DNA of 64,000 nucleotides from Bacteroides fluxus YIT 12057. GTDB taxonomy: Bacteria > Bacteroidota > Bacteroidia > Bacteroidales > Bacteroidaceae. Shown in pieces: positions 8,684 through 17,670 of the stretch (position 1 is the stretch's first letter; each line of letters starts with the position of its first letter). The notes below the pieces were generated by a model. The model did no database searches. It saw only the letters and a program-made list of their open reading frames with translations, and was not told where the DNA came from. Made by a program: the position numbers and the translations under genes. Where the stretch lies: positions 62,001 through 126,000 of the forward strand of contig NZ_GL882611.1 in assembly GCF_000195635.1 (NCBI RefSeq), read 5' to 3'.

Positions 8684-10909
8684 ATGAAAAGATTGATTTG
8701 CTGCTTTTATCTTTGTCTGTTACTTGTCTCGTGCAGACAAGATGTACAACCGTCATTGGTTACCTTGGTGAATCCCCTGATGGGTACGTCATCTACTTAT
8801 GAGTTTTCTCATGGCAATACTTATCCGGCTGTTGCCGTTCCTTGGGGAATGAATTTTTGGGCTCCGCAGACTGGAGAGAATGGGAGCGGATGGATGTATA
8901 TGTATACGGACAGTCTGATAAGAGGATTCCGGCAAACCCACCAGCCTAGTCCTTGGATAAACGATTATGGGACTTTCTCGATTATGCCTCTGCTTGGAGA
9001 GGTCGTTATGGATCATAGGAATCGCGGTGTATCTTTTGATCACGCCAATGAAGAAGCTGCTCCGAACCACTACCGGGTAAAGTTTAACAATGGGGTTACT
9101 ACGGCCTTGTCCGCCACTTCACGTGGTGCGGTATTGGAAGTAACCTATCCTTCGGAAGAAGGACAATATGTAGTGGTTGATGCTTATCAGCACGGTGGAA
9201 GTATAACGTTGGACAAGGAGAAAAATTGCATTTATGGTATTACCCGTTATAATAACGGTGGGGTGCCTGATAATTTCGGCAATCATTTTATTGTAGAATT
9301 TGATAAACCTGTCATAGAATCCGGTTCCGACGAGAATGCTTGTGCTTATGTCAAGTTTAATTTGAAACCGGGTGAAAAGCTGACTATACGTACAGCGTCT
9401 TCTTTTATCGGGCATGAACAGGCACGTTTGAATTTTATGCGTGAAGTGGCCGGACGGTCGTTGGAAACAGTGTCAAAAGAAGCTGAAAAAGTCTGGAACG
9501 AACAGATGGGACGTATCAAAGTAGAAGGAGGGACTATAGAACAGCAAAAAACATTCTATTCTTGCCTGTACCGCACCTTACTCTTCCCGCGTGAGTTGTA
9601 CGAGTTTGATGAGAACGGGGAAGCCGTTTATTACAGTCCTTATGACGGACGCGTACATAAAGGATATATGTACACCGACAATGGCTTCTGGGATACTTTC
9701 CGTGCAGTACATCCCTTATTTACTTTGATATACCCGGAAGTGAGCGGGCGTATAATGCAATCTATATTGAATGCTTACGATGAAAGTGGTTTTATGCCCG
9801 AATGGGCAAGTCCGGGGCATCGTGGTTGTATGATAGGAAACAATTCCATCTCTTTGCTTACCGATGCCTGGATGAAAGGGATACGTACTTTTGATAAGGA
9901 TAAAGCGCTGGAAGCCATGCTGCATCAGACGCAGGCACGGTCGGAAGAAATATCTTCGGTGGGGCGTGACGGCTATGCCGAATATGATAAGTTGGGATAT
10001 GTTCCCTATCCCGAAGTGCATGAGGCGACTGCCAAAACGCTGGAGTATGCTTATGCCGACTGGTGTCTGGCACGTTTTGCCGAAGAGACCGGAAACCGGG
10101 AAGTAGCAACGGAATATTACAAGAAAGCCCAGAACTATCGTAATCTGTTCCATCCGGAGAAAGGCTTTATGTGGGCGAAGTCGGCTGACGGCAAATGGCG
10201 CGACAACTTTGATGCAACGGAGTGGGGAGGTCCTTTTACTGAAGGATGTTCCTGGCATTGGACTTGGAGTGTGTTCCACGATCCGGAAGGACTGTCGGCT
10301 CTATTAGGTGGGCATGAGCCGATGGCTGCCCGTCTTGACTCTATGTTTGCGGCTCCCAATACCTTCAATTACGGTACGTACGGCTTTGTGATTCATGAGA
10401 TAGCCGAGATGGTCGCCCTGAATATGGGGCAGTATGCCCACGGTAACCAGCCTGTGCAACATGCCATTTATCTGTATAATTATGTAGGTCAACCTTGGAA
10501 GGCCCAGTATCATAGCCGTAATGTCTTGAACAAACTCTATAATTCCGGTCCGGAAGGTTATTGCGGTGATGAAGACAACGGGCAGACGTCAGCTTGGTAT
10601 GTATTTACGGCACTTGGTTTCTATCCCGTGTGTCCCGGTGCATCGGAGTATGTTCTGGGTAGTCCGTTATTTCCGAAAGCTACGCTTTCATTGCCCGGAG
10701 AGAAGACATTCACGATACATGCTGAAGGTGTATCAGATGCCAATTGCTATATTCGTTCGGCTGTGTTGAATGGGCAAGAATTTACTAATAACTATTTAAA
10801 ACATAGTGAATTGACTGGAGGCGGTGAGTTCCGTCTGGTTATGGATAGTATTCCTAATAAAGAAAGAGGCGTTTATCAAAAAGAGTTCCCGTATTCTTAT
10901 AGTAAATAA
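8684..10909 (+). CDS. GH92 family alpha-mannosidase-like lipoprotein
   Basis: A 741-residue exo-acting glycosidase of family GH92 (Ca2+-dependent alpha-mannosidases). The start is the ATG at 8684. It gives a lipoprotein signal with the lipobox LVSC (Cys17), so the protein is membrane anchored. Family marks include NPLMGTSSTYEFSHGNTYPA at the N-terminus, GPFTEGCSWHWTW (the region of the general acid Glu in B. theta BT3990) and GDEDNGQTSAWYVFTALGF (the general-base region). The segment AHGNQPVQH has Gln where many GH92 sequences read GNEP, so the linkage preferred is not assigned. It is an isolated gene with no SusCD partner nearby. Family is confident; mannose as substrate is family knowledge. 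Confidence 0.9.
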   Translation: MKRLICCFYLCLLLVSCRQDVQPSLVTLVNPLMGTSSTYEFSHGNTYPAVAVPWGMNFWAPQTGENGSGWMYMYTDSLIRGFRQTHQPSPWINDYGTFSIMPLLGEVVMDHRNRGVSFDHANEEAAPNHYRVKFNNGVTTALSATSRGAVLEVTYPSEEGQYVVVDAYQHGGSITLDKEKNCIYGITRYNNGGVPDNFGNHFIVEFDKPVIESGSDENACAYVKFNLKPGEKLTIRTASSFIGHEQARLNFMREVAGRSLETVSKEAEKVWNEQMGRIKVEGGTIEQQKTFYSCLYRTLLFPRELYEFDENGEAVYYSPYDGRVHKGYMYTDNGFWDTFRAVHPLFTLIYPEVSGRIMQSILNAYDESGFMPEWASPGHRGCMIGNNSISLLTDAWMKGIRTFDKDKALEAMLHQTQARSEEISSVGRDGYAEYDKLGYVPYPEVHEATAKTLEYAYADWCLARFAEETGNREVATEYYKKAQNYRNLFHPEKGFMWAKSADGKWRDNFDATEWGGPFTEGCSWHWTWSVFHDPEGLSALLGGHEPMAARLDSMFAAPNTFNYGTYGFVIHEIAEMVALNMGQYAHGNQPVQHAIYLYNYVGQPWKAQYHSRNVLNKLYNSGPEGYCGDEDNGQTSAWYVFTALGFYPVCPGASEYVLGSPLFPKATLSLPGEKTFTIHAEGVSDANCYIRSAVLNGQEFTNNYLKHSELTGGGEFRLVMDSIPNKERGVYQKEFPYSYSK

Positions 10910-11432
10910 AGTTTCTGATGAAAACCTTGTCAAGAGCAGATTTCTATATTATTAACGGTTGAAGGGACCTTCATCTTGCCGTTGAGGCAGATAAGGTATT
11001 TTCGGAACAGACCATCAGTTTGCCCTGAACGCATCATGTGTTTCATGCAAACAGATGGTCTGTTTGTATGAAATGGATGGTCTGTTTGTATGAAACACAT
11101 GATGTAAATGCCGTAAGTCCAATATTCAATTCTCGAACTTTGATGACAGGATATGGCATTTCCCTACTTCTGAGGCATGATATTCTGTTGCCGGGAGGGG
11201 AGTACGGAATCAGGGAAGTGGGGGGAATAATGCTTGAAATGGTATGAGATGAAGATATACGGATACAAATATACTACATTGAAAAAGCGAAGTCAAGTGT
11301 TTCGGCTTTTCTTATAAAGAATAGATTGACTTTTTTTCAAAGAATCTGATTATTTGATTCCCTCAATGCGGAAAGAATACGAATATACACTATCTTTCTT
11401 TATCTCATACTTCGGACGGGGTATAAAAATAC
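10910..11432. other. Non-coding spacer with nested repeats
   Basis: This stretch between the GH92 gene and the terminator of the helicase gene shows no credible gene. It contains the inverted and direct repeats listed separately at 11006-11104. The rest is AT-rich and I see no promoter or RNA gene in it. Confidence 0.6.
11006..11104. repeat. Compound inverted/direct repeat
   Basis: Two 24-base arms (11032-11055 and 11081-11104) are inverted copies with one mismatch that would be a G-U pair in RNA. Within and across them a 20-base direct repeat starting GATGGTCTGTTTG occurs at 11054-11073 and 11076-11095. An 11-base inverted copy of its beginning (AACAGACCATC) lies at 11006-11016. The element can fold in more than one way. 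Confidence 0.8.
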
Positions 11433-11467
11433 AAAAAACGCCGGAATAAACGAATATTATTCCAGCG
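11433..11467 (-). terminator. Intrinsic terminator of the DEAD-box helicase gene
   Basis: On the minus strand a stem of CGCTGGAATA / TATTCCGGCG (one mismatch) is followed by a T6 run. It lies about 50 bases after the helicase stop codon. Confidence 0.8.
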
Positions 11468-11517
11468 CTTCATAAATGGAGTGAATTCTGTTTTAAGTGT
11501 TTTCGGATATTTTTCCT

Positions 11518-13464
11518 CTATTTCTTTTTCGGTGTCCTTCTTGCCCAACCCTCTTCGCTGAAATCGGGTTCTGCATCTTTAGGGCCGTTATTGTTGCCTT
11601 GGAAGAATTGTCTCCAGTCATCTTTTTTGCCTCGGGCTTGGGTATATCCACGTTCTTCGCGGCTGGATTTACTCTTTTTCTTGTCGGCAGAGGCAGTTTC
11701 GGACTTTTTGTTGCGCTTGCTGTTGGCTTCGCCGGTCTTTTCATCTTTGTAACTGCGCTTCTTGCCGCCGAATTCCTTTCTACCGTAGTTGCCTCCTTCT
11801 TCTCTGCGGCTGCCTCTTGAGGTTTCCTTGCTTTCTTCTCCGGCAACCTCGACAGCTATCTTGCGTCCGTTCCAATTGGCACGGTTCAAGGATTTCATCA
11901 CGTTCTGGGCTTCTTTTTCTTCCACCTCAAAGAAGGAAAATTTCGGCATCAGGTCGATACGTCCAAGTTCGACACGCCCGCGGGTATTTTTGTTCAGCAA
12001 GCCGATAAGTTCATTGGGGAAAAAGTTGTCCATCTTGCCCAAGTTGATGAAAAGGCGGGTATAGCCCGGCTGTGCCTGGCGGCCACCGTCTCTCCGTTCT
12101 CTCCGTACTCCATCTTTTCCGCTACGTTCGCTGCCGTTGGCTATCTCTATTTCTTCACGGTCACGGTAGTATTCCAGGAAACGGTTGAATTCATGGGAAA
12201 CCATACGTTTGATAAGATCCTCTTTACTCAGCCAGTCCAGTTTACGATAGATGTCGGGCATGAAGTCACCGATTTCGTCTTCGTTGACTTTTACCTTTTC
12301 AAGTTCGTCTATCACCTTCAGCAATTGCTTTTCGCAGATTTGTTTGCCGGTAGGCATCTCTCCGGCAATGAATTTCTTGCCGATGATACGCTCTATTTCA
12401 CGCAGTTTTCCTTTCTCGCGTAAGTTGATGATGGCAATGGAAGTTCCTGTCTTTCCGGCACGTCCGGTACGTCCGCTGCGGTGGGTATAACTTTCCGTAT
12501 CGTCGGGCAAACCGTAATTAATGACATGAGTAAGGTCGTCCACGTCCAGTCCGCGTGCAGCGACGTCTGTGGCAACCAGCAGTTGCAGGTTGCGGATACG
12601 GAACTTCTGCATCACGGCGTCGCGTTGCGCCTGGCTTAACTCACCATGCAAGGAGTCGGCATTGTAACCTTCCTGCATCAGTTTGTCGGCAATTTCCTGT
12701 GTCTCCTTACGGGTACGGCAGAAGATGATGCCGTATATTTGCGGATTATAATCCACAATGCGTTTCAAGGCAGCGTATTTATCTTTGGCATGTACACAGA
12801 AGACCACATGCTTTACATTGCTGGTACTTTCATTCTTGCGTCCGATGGTAATTTCTTTGGCGTCACGTAAGTATTTCTTGGAGATACGTGCGATTTCCGG
12901 ACTCATGGTGGCAGAGAACAGCAGTGTGTTACGCTCTTGCGGCACATCGGCAAGAATGGCATTGATGCTGTCTGTGAATCCCATGTTCAGCATTTCGTCC
13001 GCTTCATCCATTACTACGTTCTGGATGGTAGAGAGGGAGACGGTCTTGCGTTCCATCAAGTCGAGCAGGCGTCCCGGAGTGGCTACAATGATATGTACGC
13101 CTCGTTTCAGGGCACGTATCTGGCTCTCTATGGACGAACCGCCATATACGGGCAACACCCGCAAACCGTCGATGTATTTGGAATAATCGTTTAAGTCGCC
13201 CGCTATCTGCAGGCAAAGTTCGCGCGTGGGGCAGAGAATAAGAGATTGGGGAATTCTGTTGTTGACGTTAATCTTCTGTATGAGCGGCAGACCGAACGCT
13301 GCGGTCTTTCCTGTTCCTGTTTGTGCCAGTGCTACTACATCATTATTTTCTCCTAAGAGGTAAGGTATTACTTCCTCTTGTACCGGCATGGGCTGCTCGT
13401 AACCCATTTCTTCAATGGCACGGCGTATCTCCGCCGACACACCGAGCTCTTCAAATGTCTTCAT
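11518..13464 (-). CDS. DEAD-box ATP-dependent RNA helicase (DeaD/DbpA type)
   Basis: A 648-residue cytoplasmic RNA helicase. The core has motif I AQTGTGKT (Lys53), PTREL, TPGR, the DEAD box in VVMDEADEML near residue 155, SAT, and the HRSGRTGRAG motif VI. After the helicase core (about residue 370) comes a DbpA-like RNA-binding RRM fold (about 475-550, including RLFINLGKMDNFFPNEL). A low-complexity basic tail rich in K, R, S and E fills the last ~90 residues. The fold and tail point to a DeaD/CsdA-like helicase in ribosome assembly or cold adaptation. The exact orthologue is not decided here. It stands alone, with its own promoter box and terminator. Confidence 0.94.
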   Translation of the reverse strand: MKTFEELGVSAEIRRAIEEMGYEQPMPVQEEVIPYLLGENNDVVALAQTGTGKTAAFGLPLIQKINVNNRIPQSLILCPTRELCLQIAGDLNDYSKYIDGLRVLPVYGGSSIESQIRALKRGVHIIVATPGRLLDLMERKTVSLSTIQNVVMDEADEMLNMGFTDSINAILADVPQERNTLLFSATMSPEIARISKKYLRDAKEITIGRKNESTSNVKHVVFCVHAKDKYAALKRIVDYNPQIYGIIFCRTRKETQEIADKLMQEGYNADSLHGELSQAQRDAVMQKFRIRNLQLLVATDVAARGLDVDDLTHVINYGLPDDTESYTHRSGRTGRAGKTGTSIAIINLREKGKLREIERIIGKKFIAGEMPTGKQICEKQLLKVIDELEKVKVNEDEIGDFMPDIYRKLDWLSKEDLIKRMVSHEFNRFLEYYRDREEIEIANGSERSGKDGVRRERRDGGRQAQPGYTRLFINLGKMDNFFPNELIGLLNKNTRGRVELGRIDLMPKFSFFEVEEKEAQNVMKSLNRANWNGRKIAVEVAGEESKETSRGSRREEGGNYGRKEFGGKKRSYKDEKTGEANSKRNKKSETASADKKKSKSSREERGYTQARGKKDDWRQFFQGNNNGPKDAEPDFSEEGWARRTPKKK

Positions 13465-13496
13465 TAAATCTTCTGTATATCTTTATATTTCGGGCA

Positions 13497-13504
13497 CAAA
13501 GATA
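13497..13504 (-). promoter_or_regulatory. Predicted helicase -7 box
   Basis: Minus-strand TATCTTTG, a match to TAnnTTTG, 32 bases before the helicase start. No clear -33 element. Confidence 0.5.
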
Positions 13505-13580
13505 GTGATAAACAATGGATAATTGATAATGAATCGTTGATAATTATGCTGTTACCCCTTAAATAATCCGTTGTCAATGA

Positions 13581-14645
13581 TTAATTATTCGTCAGAAGAA
13601 TGCTTTGCAGCTTTTTTATCTCTTCTTTGTCCAGTCCGATACCTTTCTGCAGATAGGTGGCTATATCTCCATATTCCCGTTCGGCTTCTTCCTTGGCGGC
13701 ATTCAGAAAATCTTCTCTGGCGGAGAACAAGGTGGTAATGGCTTCCTGTGAGCGTGCCGGAAGCTGATAGGCATATTTTGAAGCAGCCGGAATGTTGAAA
13801 TAGTCATTGCTGAGCCGGTAATCTTCCATGATGATGTCCTCGTTTACGCCGAGGGCGGCGAGTACCAACGCCGAGACGACACCTGTACGCCCTTTGCCCG
13901 AAGAACAGTGGACAACGACGGGATAATTGTTCTTATCCAGCAGGATATCGAAAATCCGGCGGTATTCCTTGGTATAATTGCCGATGAGATCACGATTCAT
14001 TTGTTCTACCATTCGATAGACGGTGTCGCTTTTAATTTTCTGCTCCTGGATACCTTTCAGAATATCTTCCATATCTCCTGTTGCAATGGGGATGTGGATC
14101 ACTTTAAATTCTTTTTGCAGAGGATCCTGCCTTTGGGACTCAGAACCGGCACGCAGGTCTATAATCGTCTTTATGCCGATATTCTTGAGTTCCCTGCGTG
14201 AGCAGTATGCCAGGCTGTCTATTTCGGCCGAACGGTAGAGCATGCCCCAACGTACCTCCTTGCGGGTGGTATAGGACGGATAGCCTCCCAGGTCACGGAA
14301 GTTCTGGATACCTGGAATATTGATGTTGCGTGTGGCAATCTTTATCCGGTACTTGTCACCGAAAACAAGACTATAGTAGTACCGTTGGGTGGGATCGGTA
14401 GTGATGACAGTCATCTTCAGGTCGGAGATATCGGCCATCGCGACAGGAACGTCTTCCGGAATACGATCAGGATCGGTAGAAGCATATACCTTTACACTTC
14501 CCTTGATGGGGGGAGTCATTTCCCATTTGACAATACAATTTCCTACATTGTTTTCTTCACAGACAACGGAAATGCGGGGAGCAGTGCCGCTGCAGGAAGG
14601 AAGCAATACCACCAAGGCCAGTAAGTTCAGCAGATTCTTGTACAT
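13581..14645 (-). CDS. Secreted dual-specificity/tyrosine phosphatase-like lipoprotein
   Basis: A 354-residue protein of the tyrosine-phosphatase fold (the PF13350-like group). The P-loop HCSSGKGRTG gives Cys247 and Arg253 (CX5R). The segment IQNFRDLGGYP is typical of this group. The ATG at 14645 is preferred because it begins a lipoprotein signal (lipobox LPSC); the only upstream start is TTG. An N-terminal Ig-like region precedes the catalytic domain. It lies 77 bases downstream of the PfkB kinase on the same strand and may share its transcript. The substrate, phosphoprotein or small molecule, is unknown. Confidence 0.82.
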   Translation of the reverse strand: MYKNLLNLLALVVLLPSCSGTAPRISVVCEENNVGNCIVKWEMTPPIKGSVKVYASTDPDRIPEDVPVAMADISDLKMTVITTDPTQRYYYSLVFGDKYRIKIATRNINIPGIQNFRDLGGYPSYTTRKEVRWGMLYRSAEIDSLAYCSRRELKNIGIKTIIDLRAGSESQRQDPLQKEFKVIHIPIATGDMEDILKGIQEQKIKSDTVYRMVEQMNRDLIGNYTKEYRRIFDILLDKNNYPVVVHCSSGKGRTGVVSALVLAALGVNEDIIMEDYRLSNDYFNIPAASKYAYQLPARSQEAITTLFSAREDFLNAAKEEAEREYGDIATYLQKGIGLDKEEIKKLQSILLTNN

Positions 14646-14722
14646 AGTATGTAAACTCTCTATAGTCGTCAATCACAAATATATGATTTTTCACGACAGA
14701 GAATACTTGCAATGCAAAGGTT

Positions 14723-15658
14723 TTATATTTCTTTTTCTAACATTAATTTTTCTGCAAACTCTTTTGATACTGAATTACTGAAGCTTTTGCATACTTCTGC
14801 CGCAAAGTCCATACCACACCGGATAATTTTATCCCACGTACTTTCGTCTATCTGGTTCAAGTCTTCATACCGGACATCGTATTTCAACAGGCCGTAGATA
14901 ATACCGGCATTGAAATTATCACCTGCGCCGATGGTGCTGACTGCTTCCAACGGGGGGATAGGATATTCTTTGGAAATGCTCTGAGTGCGCAACGAAATCT
15001 GCTCTGCGCCTGCCGTACAAAGAAAATTAGGACAATAGAACTTGATTTTATCCTTATATATCTTGTCGGCCTCACGCAGGTTGTACATATAAAAGAAATC
15101 TTCCTGCGAGCCGCGTACGATATTGGCATATTCCAGGTTCTCGATGATGGTAGGAGCCAGTTTGATAGCTTCTTCCTTGTGTGAGGAACGGAAGTTGGGA
15201 TCGTAATAAACGATAGCTTTTTTTTCACGAGCCTGGTCGAGCAATTCCAGAACTTTGTCACGCAATACCGGATTCAGTGCGTAGTAGGAGCCGATAACGA
15301 CAATGTCATCTTCTTCCAGTTTTGGATAGACTACGTCCAGGCGCTGTTTGGGATAGTTTTTATAAAAGATGTATTCCGCATCGCTTTGGTTGTTCAGAAA
15401 AGCCAGCGACACGGGAGATTTTCCGTCGGGGAATACATTGACATGGTCGGTAGGTATATGGTTGTCCCGCATGAATTGCAGGATGATATTGCCTACATGG
15501 TCATTGCCCGTTTCGCTGATAAAGCTGATGGGAATGCCCGCCCGTCCTAAAGAGACGATACCGTTGAATACAGAACCGCCGGGAACTGCTGCCGTGGGTT
15601 GGTCACCGCGGAAGATAATGTCCAATATGGTCTCTCCGATGCCGATTACTTTACGCAT
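14723..15658 (-). CDS. PfkB family carbohydrate kinase
   Basis: A 311-residue ribokinase-like sugar kinase, cytoplasmic. It shows the N-terminal substrate motif GGSVFNGIVSLGRAG and the C-terminal anion-hole motif TIGAGDNFNAG with the catalytic base Asp247. The sugar cannot be read from sequence. Its start overlaps the 3' end of the SIS isomerase gene by 13 bases, which suggests translational coupling and a shared pathway. Fructokinase-type names are common for such proteins in Bacteroides but are not proven. Confidence 0.88.
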   Translation of the reverse strand: MRKVIGIGETILDIIFRGDQPTAAVPGGSVFNGIVSLGRAGIPISFISETGNDHVGNIILQFMRDNHIPTDHVNVFPDGKSPVSLAFLNNQSDAEYIFYKNYPKQRLDVVYPKLEEDDIVVIGSYYALNPVLRDKVLELLDQAREKKAIVYYDPNFRSSHKEEAIKLAPTIIENLEYANIVRGSQEDFFYMYNLREADKIYKDKIKFYCPNFLCTAGAEQISLRTQSISKEYPIPPLEAVSTIGAGDNFNAGIIYGLLKYDVRYEDLNQIDESTWDKIIRCGMDFAAEVCKSFSNSVSKEFAEKLMLEKEI

Positions 15659-16251
15659 AATGATCGTGATTTTTCTCCGAGATAACCGCCGTGATGGCGT
15701 TTTGAATAGTCTTCAATTGTAAATCCGGTTTCTTTCATGGTCTGTACTACCAGTATGTCGCCGATTACGGTCATTGCGGTAGTCGAGGTGGTAGGAGTCA
15801 TGCCCAAGGTACAGACTTCGTCCGGGTGTCCGGTGCTGAGGCATACGTTGGATTCGTGCGCCAGTGGACTGTCCGGGTTTCCGGTAATCACAATGAACTT
15901 CAGATCCGGGTTCAGGTTATGTGCCAGACGTGTCAGTTCCACGATTTCACGAGTTTTGCCTGAATTGGAAATAAGCAACAACAAGTCGTTTTCCTGAAGG
16001 ATGCCGAGGTCGCCGTGCTGTGCTTCACTGGGGTGCAGAAAAACGGAAGGAATTCCTGTCGAACAGAAGGTGGTAGCAATGTTCATTGCTATTTGTCCTG
16101 CTTTACCCATGCCGGAAGTCACTAACTTTCCTCTTTTGCGGTGCACTTGCTCTACGATCAGTTCTACTGCTTTTTCGTAAGCGTCCGTTACGGGGATGTT
16201 CAGTACGGCTTGTGCTTCTTTTTGCAAAAGCTCTTGAATGGATGCAATCAT
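15646..16251 (-). CDS. SIS-domain sugar-phosphate isomerase, CBS-less KdsD type
   Basis: A 201-residue single SIS domain related to arabinose-5-phosphate isomerase (KdsD/KpsF/GutQ), which converts ribulose-5-P to arabinose-5-P for Kdo synthesis. Matching segments include SGMGKAGQIAMNIATTFCSTG, here given only to its first 20 residues, SEAQHGDLG, PTTSTTAM and a C-terminal KRHHGGYLG-like end. The C-terminal CBS pair of the long enzymes is absent; a CBS-less KdsD is known in Bacteroides fragilis. It overlaps the PfkB kinase by 13 bases. It could instead be another hexose-phosphate isomerase, but the KdsD-like motifs favour the first reading. Confidence 0.8.
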   Translation of the reverse strand: MIASIQELLQKEAQAVLNIPVTDAYEKAVELIVEQVHRKRGKLVTSGMGKAGQIAMNIATTFCSTGIPSVFLHPSEAQHGDLGILQENDLLLLISNSGKTREIVELTRLAHNLNPDLKFIVITGNPDSPLAHESNVCLSTGHPDEVCTLGMTPTTSTTAMTVIGDILVVQTMKETGFTIEDYSKRHHGGYLGEKSRSLCVK

Positions 16252-16330
16252 TATGCTTGAATTTTGTTAGTAGTTAGGTTATAGCCTACAAATATCCGTA
16301 ATTTTCCATAAATGGCAATAAGTTTTATTG

Positions 16331-16338
16331 TATTTTTG
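16331..16338 (+). promoter_or_regulatory. Predicted M16 peptidase -7 box
   Basis: TATTTTTG matches TAnnTTTG, 28 bases before the ATG at 16366. It lies downstream of the earlier in-frame ATG at 16312, which argues against that start. Confidence 0.55.
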
Positions 16339-16365
16339 CAGCCTCAAATTGTTTGGAACGTCAGA

Positions 16366-17613
16366 ATGAAGAAGTTAAAAGAGGAAACGTTATTGGCTTT
16401 CAACCAATATACCCTGCCCAATGGATTGCGCATCATCCATGAACCGTCACTTTCCAAAGTGGCTTATTGTGGATTTGCCGTAGATGCCGGTACCCGTGAT
16501 GAACTTGAAAATGAACAGGGTATGGCGCACTTTGTGGAACACCTTATCTTTAAGGGTACTAAAAAGCGCAAGGCGTGGCATATCTTGAACCGGATGGAAA
16601 ATGTGGGCGGTGACCTCAATGCTTATACCAATAAGGAAGAGACGGTCATCTATTCCGCTTTTCTGACCGAACATTTTGGCCGCGCCTTTGAACTGTTGAC
16701 GGATATTGTATTCCATTCCACTTTTCCGCAGCGGGAGATTGAGAAAGAGACGGAAGTCATAATAGATGAAATACAGTCTTATGAGGACAACCCTTCCGAA
16801 CTTATTTTCGATGATTTCGAGGATTTGATATTTCGGGGGCATCCCTTGGGACGGAATATTCTCGGTAATCCGGAACAGCTGAAAGCTTTCCGCAGCGAAG
16901 ATGCGGTTTCGTTCACTTCCCGTTTCTACCATCCTGGGAATATGGTCTTTTTCGTATTGGGTAACCTGGACTTCAGGCAGGTGGTGCGTTGGGCAGAGAA
17001 GTTATTGCTTGATATTCCTCCGGTTCCGGTGGACAACCGCCGCTTGCCTCCTCCTCTCTATGTACCGGAACACCTTGTGGTGCATAAAGATACCCACCAG
17101 GCACATGTGATGATCGGTAGCCGGGGATATAATGCCTATGATGACAAGCGGACGGCACTTTATCTGCTGAATAATATCTTAGGTGGTCCCGGTATGAACA
17201 GTCGCTTGAACGTATCTCTCCGAGAACGTCGCGGATTGGTCTATAATGTGGAATCCAACCTTACCTCCTATACTGATACGGGTACATTTTGTATTTACTT
17301 CGGATGTGATCCTGAAGATATGGATTACTGTATGCGCTTGGTTTATAAAGAACTGAAGCGTTTGCGTGATGTCAAGATGACTGCATCACAACTTGCTGCT
17401 GCCCGGAAACAACTGGTCGGGCAAATCGGGGTGGCTTCGGACAATAACGAGAACAATGCCTTAGGTATGGGAAAAACTTTCCTTCATTATCACAAATATG
17501 AAACTTCCGAAGCGGTGTTCCGCAGAATAGAGCAACTCACTCCGGAAGTTCTTTTGGAAGTGGCTAACGAGATGTTTGCCGAGAATTATCTTTCCACCTT
17601 GATCTATCGGTAA
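16366..17613 (+). CDS. M16 family zinc metallopeptidase
   Basis: A 415-residue pitrilysin/insulinase-family peptidase. The inverted zinc motif HFVEH gives His55, Glu58 and His59, and the distal ligand Glu135 lies 76 residues after His59, exactly the family spacing HxxEH-X76-E. The second, inactive half of the M16 fold follows (about residues 190-410). No signal peptide is present from the chosen start, so it is probably cytoplasmic and similar to single-domain processing-peptidase-like proteins. The start at 16366 is used because a promoter box lies between it and the upstream ATG at 16312. It is divergent from the SIS isomerase gene and convergent with the phosphodiesterase gene. Confidence 0.92.
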   Translation: MKKLKEETLLAFNQYTLPNGLRIIHEPSLSKVAYCGFAVDAGTRDELENEQGMAHFVEHLIFKGTKKRKAWHILNRMENVGGDLNAYTNKEETVIYSAFLTEHFGRAFELLTDIVFHSTFPQREIEKETEVIIDEIQSYEDNPSELIFDDFEDLIFRGHPLGRNILGNPEQLKAFRSEDAVSFTSRFYHPGNMVFFVLGNLDFRQVVRWAEKLLLDIPPVPVDNRRLPPPLYVPEHLVVHKDTHQAHVMIGSRGYNAYDDKRTALYLLNNILGGPGMNSRLNVSLRERRGLVYNVESNLTSYTDTGTFCIYFGCDPEDMDYCMRLVYKELKRLRDVKMTASQLAAARKQLVGQIGVASDNNENNALGMGKTFLHYHKYETSEAVFRRIEQLTPEVLLEVANEMFAENYLSTLIYR

Positions 17614-17670
17614 GCGGAATATAATCCGAAAGGTAAGGCCCTTCCGAATCTTTGTTTTGAGGAGGAGTTC

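Noticed and set aside
11038..11247. A 69-residue open frame in the 10.9-11.5 kb spacer
   Set aside because: It runs through the repeat element, has no domain and repeats short peptides only because of the direct repeat.
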